A stretch of 5,545 nucleotides of DNA from Halieaceae bacterium (GTDB lineage Bacteria; Pseudomonadota; Gammaproteobacteria; Pseudomonadales; Halieaceae). Below the pieces are notes generated by a model. That model was not told the origin of the DNA, ran no database searches, and saw nothing but the letters and a program-made list of their open reading frames with translations. Location: NCBI GenBank assembly GCA_009886815.1, contig QXYP01000120.1, forward strand, positions 1 to 5,545, written 5' to 3'. A program made the translations under genes and the position numbers. Below, one piece after another: positions 5,356 through 5,545 of the stretch (its first letter is position 1; each line of letters opens with the position of its first letter).

Positions 5356-5545
5356 TCAGGACTGTGCAGGCCTAGCGGCAGCCAAAGCATCTTGGTAAGT
5401 GCTTTCCTGGTCTTCAATCTGCGCGCTTTCAAGTATCTTATCGACCACTTGGTCTTCCAGTACCCGCGACTCCACCTGTGCGAGTTGCTCGTTTTCACTG
5501 TAATACCAGTTAATCACTTCTTCCGGTTCCTGATAGGTTGACGCT
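5356..5545 (-). CDS. tig: Trigger factor (ribosome-associated chaperone/prolyl isomerase), C-terminal fragment
   Basis: Only the last 62 codons are present; the gene enters from the right edge and stops with TGA at 5358-5356. Read on the minus strand from 5544, the fragment includes EEVINWYYSENEQLAQVESR and VLEDQVVDKILESAQIED. These are the helical arms of the trigger-factor C-terminal chaperone domain, including the conserved WYY and LEDQVVDK patterns. Trigger factor binds the ribosome exit tunnel and shields nascent chains. The N-terminal ribosome-binding and isomerase domains are outside the window. The tail ends AAARPAQS, a variable region in the family. Being immediately upstream of clpP is the classic gammaproteobacterial order and confirms the call. 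Confidence 0.95.
   Translation of the reverse strand, partial: ASTYQEPEEVINWYYSENEQLAQVESRVLEDQVVDKILESAQIEDQESTYQDALAAARPAQS

Noticed and set aside
5427..5433. CTTGAAA on the minus strand inside tig, an exact sigma-32 -35 match upstream of clpP
   Set aside because: No CCCCAT-like -10 lies 11-16 nt downstream, and the sequence encodes conserved trigger-factor residues.
1..5545. Mobile element, CRISPR, phage, toxin-antitoxin or defence system
   Set aside because: All coding sequence is accounted for by six conserved housekeeping genes; the spacers are short and contain no repeat arrays, integrase/transposase fragments or terminal inverted repeats.

Overview
The window is a contiguous stretch of the conserved gammaproteobacterial proteostasis locus. 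All genes are on the minus strand, so transcription runs from high to low coordinates: tig (3' end), clpP, clpX, lon, hupB, ppiD (5' end). This gene order, together with a LonA-type Lon, a DNABII HU of the HupB kind and an N-terminally anchored PpiD, indicates a gammaproteobacterium. The moderate GC content and residue choices would fit a free-living, possibly marine, lineage near Pseudomonas/Cellvibrio/Alteromonas relatives, but the genus cannot be fixed from this sequence alone.

Layout in transcription order. The last 62 residues of trigger factor (tig, stop at 5356-5358) are followed 22 nt later by clpP (4695-5333). An 84-nt spacer with two inverted repeats separates clpP from clpX (3330-4610). 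A 118-nt spacer carries a near-perfect sigma-32 (heat-shock) promoter ahead of lon (800-3211). The lon terminator overlaps the end of the lon coding region, and the stop codon sits in the hairpin loop. A 141-nt spacer holds the lon U-tract and a good sigma-70 promoter for hupB (383-658, GTG start). hupB ends in its own perfect-stem terminator (290-315). A 149-nt leader containing a 13-bp interrupted hairpin then precedes ppiD, of which only the first 44 residues are present (1-133). No gene-free stretch exceeds 300 bases.

How the genes work together. Trigger factor folds nascent chains at the ribosome. ClpX unfolds tagged or damaged proteins and feeds them to the ClpP peptidase. Lon independently degrades misfolded and regulatory proteins. 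PpiD is a membrane-anchored periplasmic chaperone at the Sec exit. HU, the nucleoid protein, sits between lon and ppiD as an apparently insulated single-gene unit with its own promoter and with terminators on both sides. tig-clpP-clpX look co-transcribed. No intrinsic terminator is visible after clpX, so read-through into lon is possible in addition to the heat-shock promoter.

I looked for an undescribed system and did not find one. Every coding region belongs to a well-known family, with intact catalytic residues and usual lengths. I saw no mobile element, CRISPR array, tRNA or phage gene. The points worth a second look are all regulatory or structural features in the intergenic spacers.
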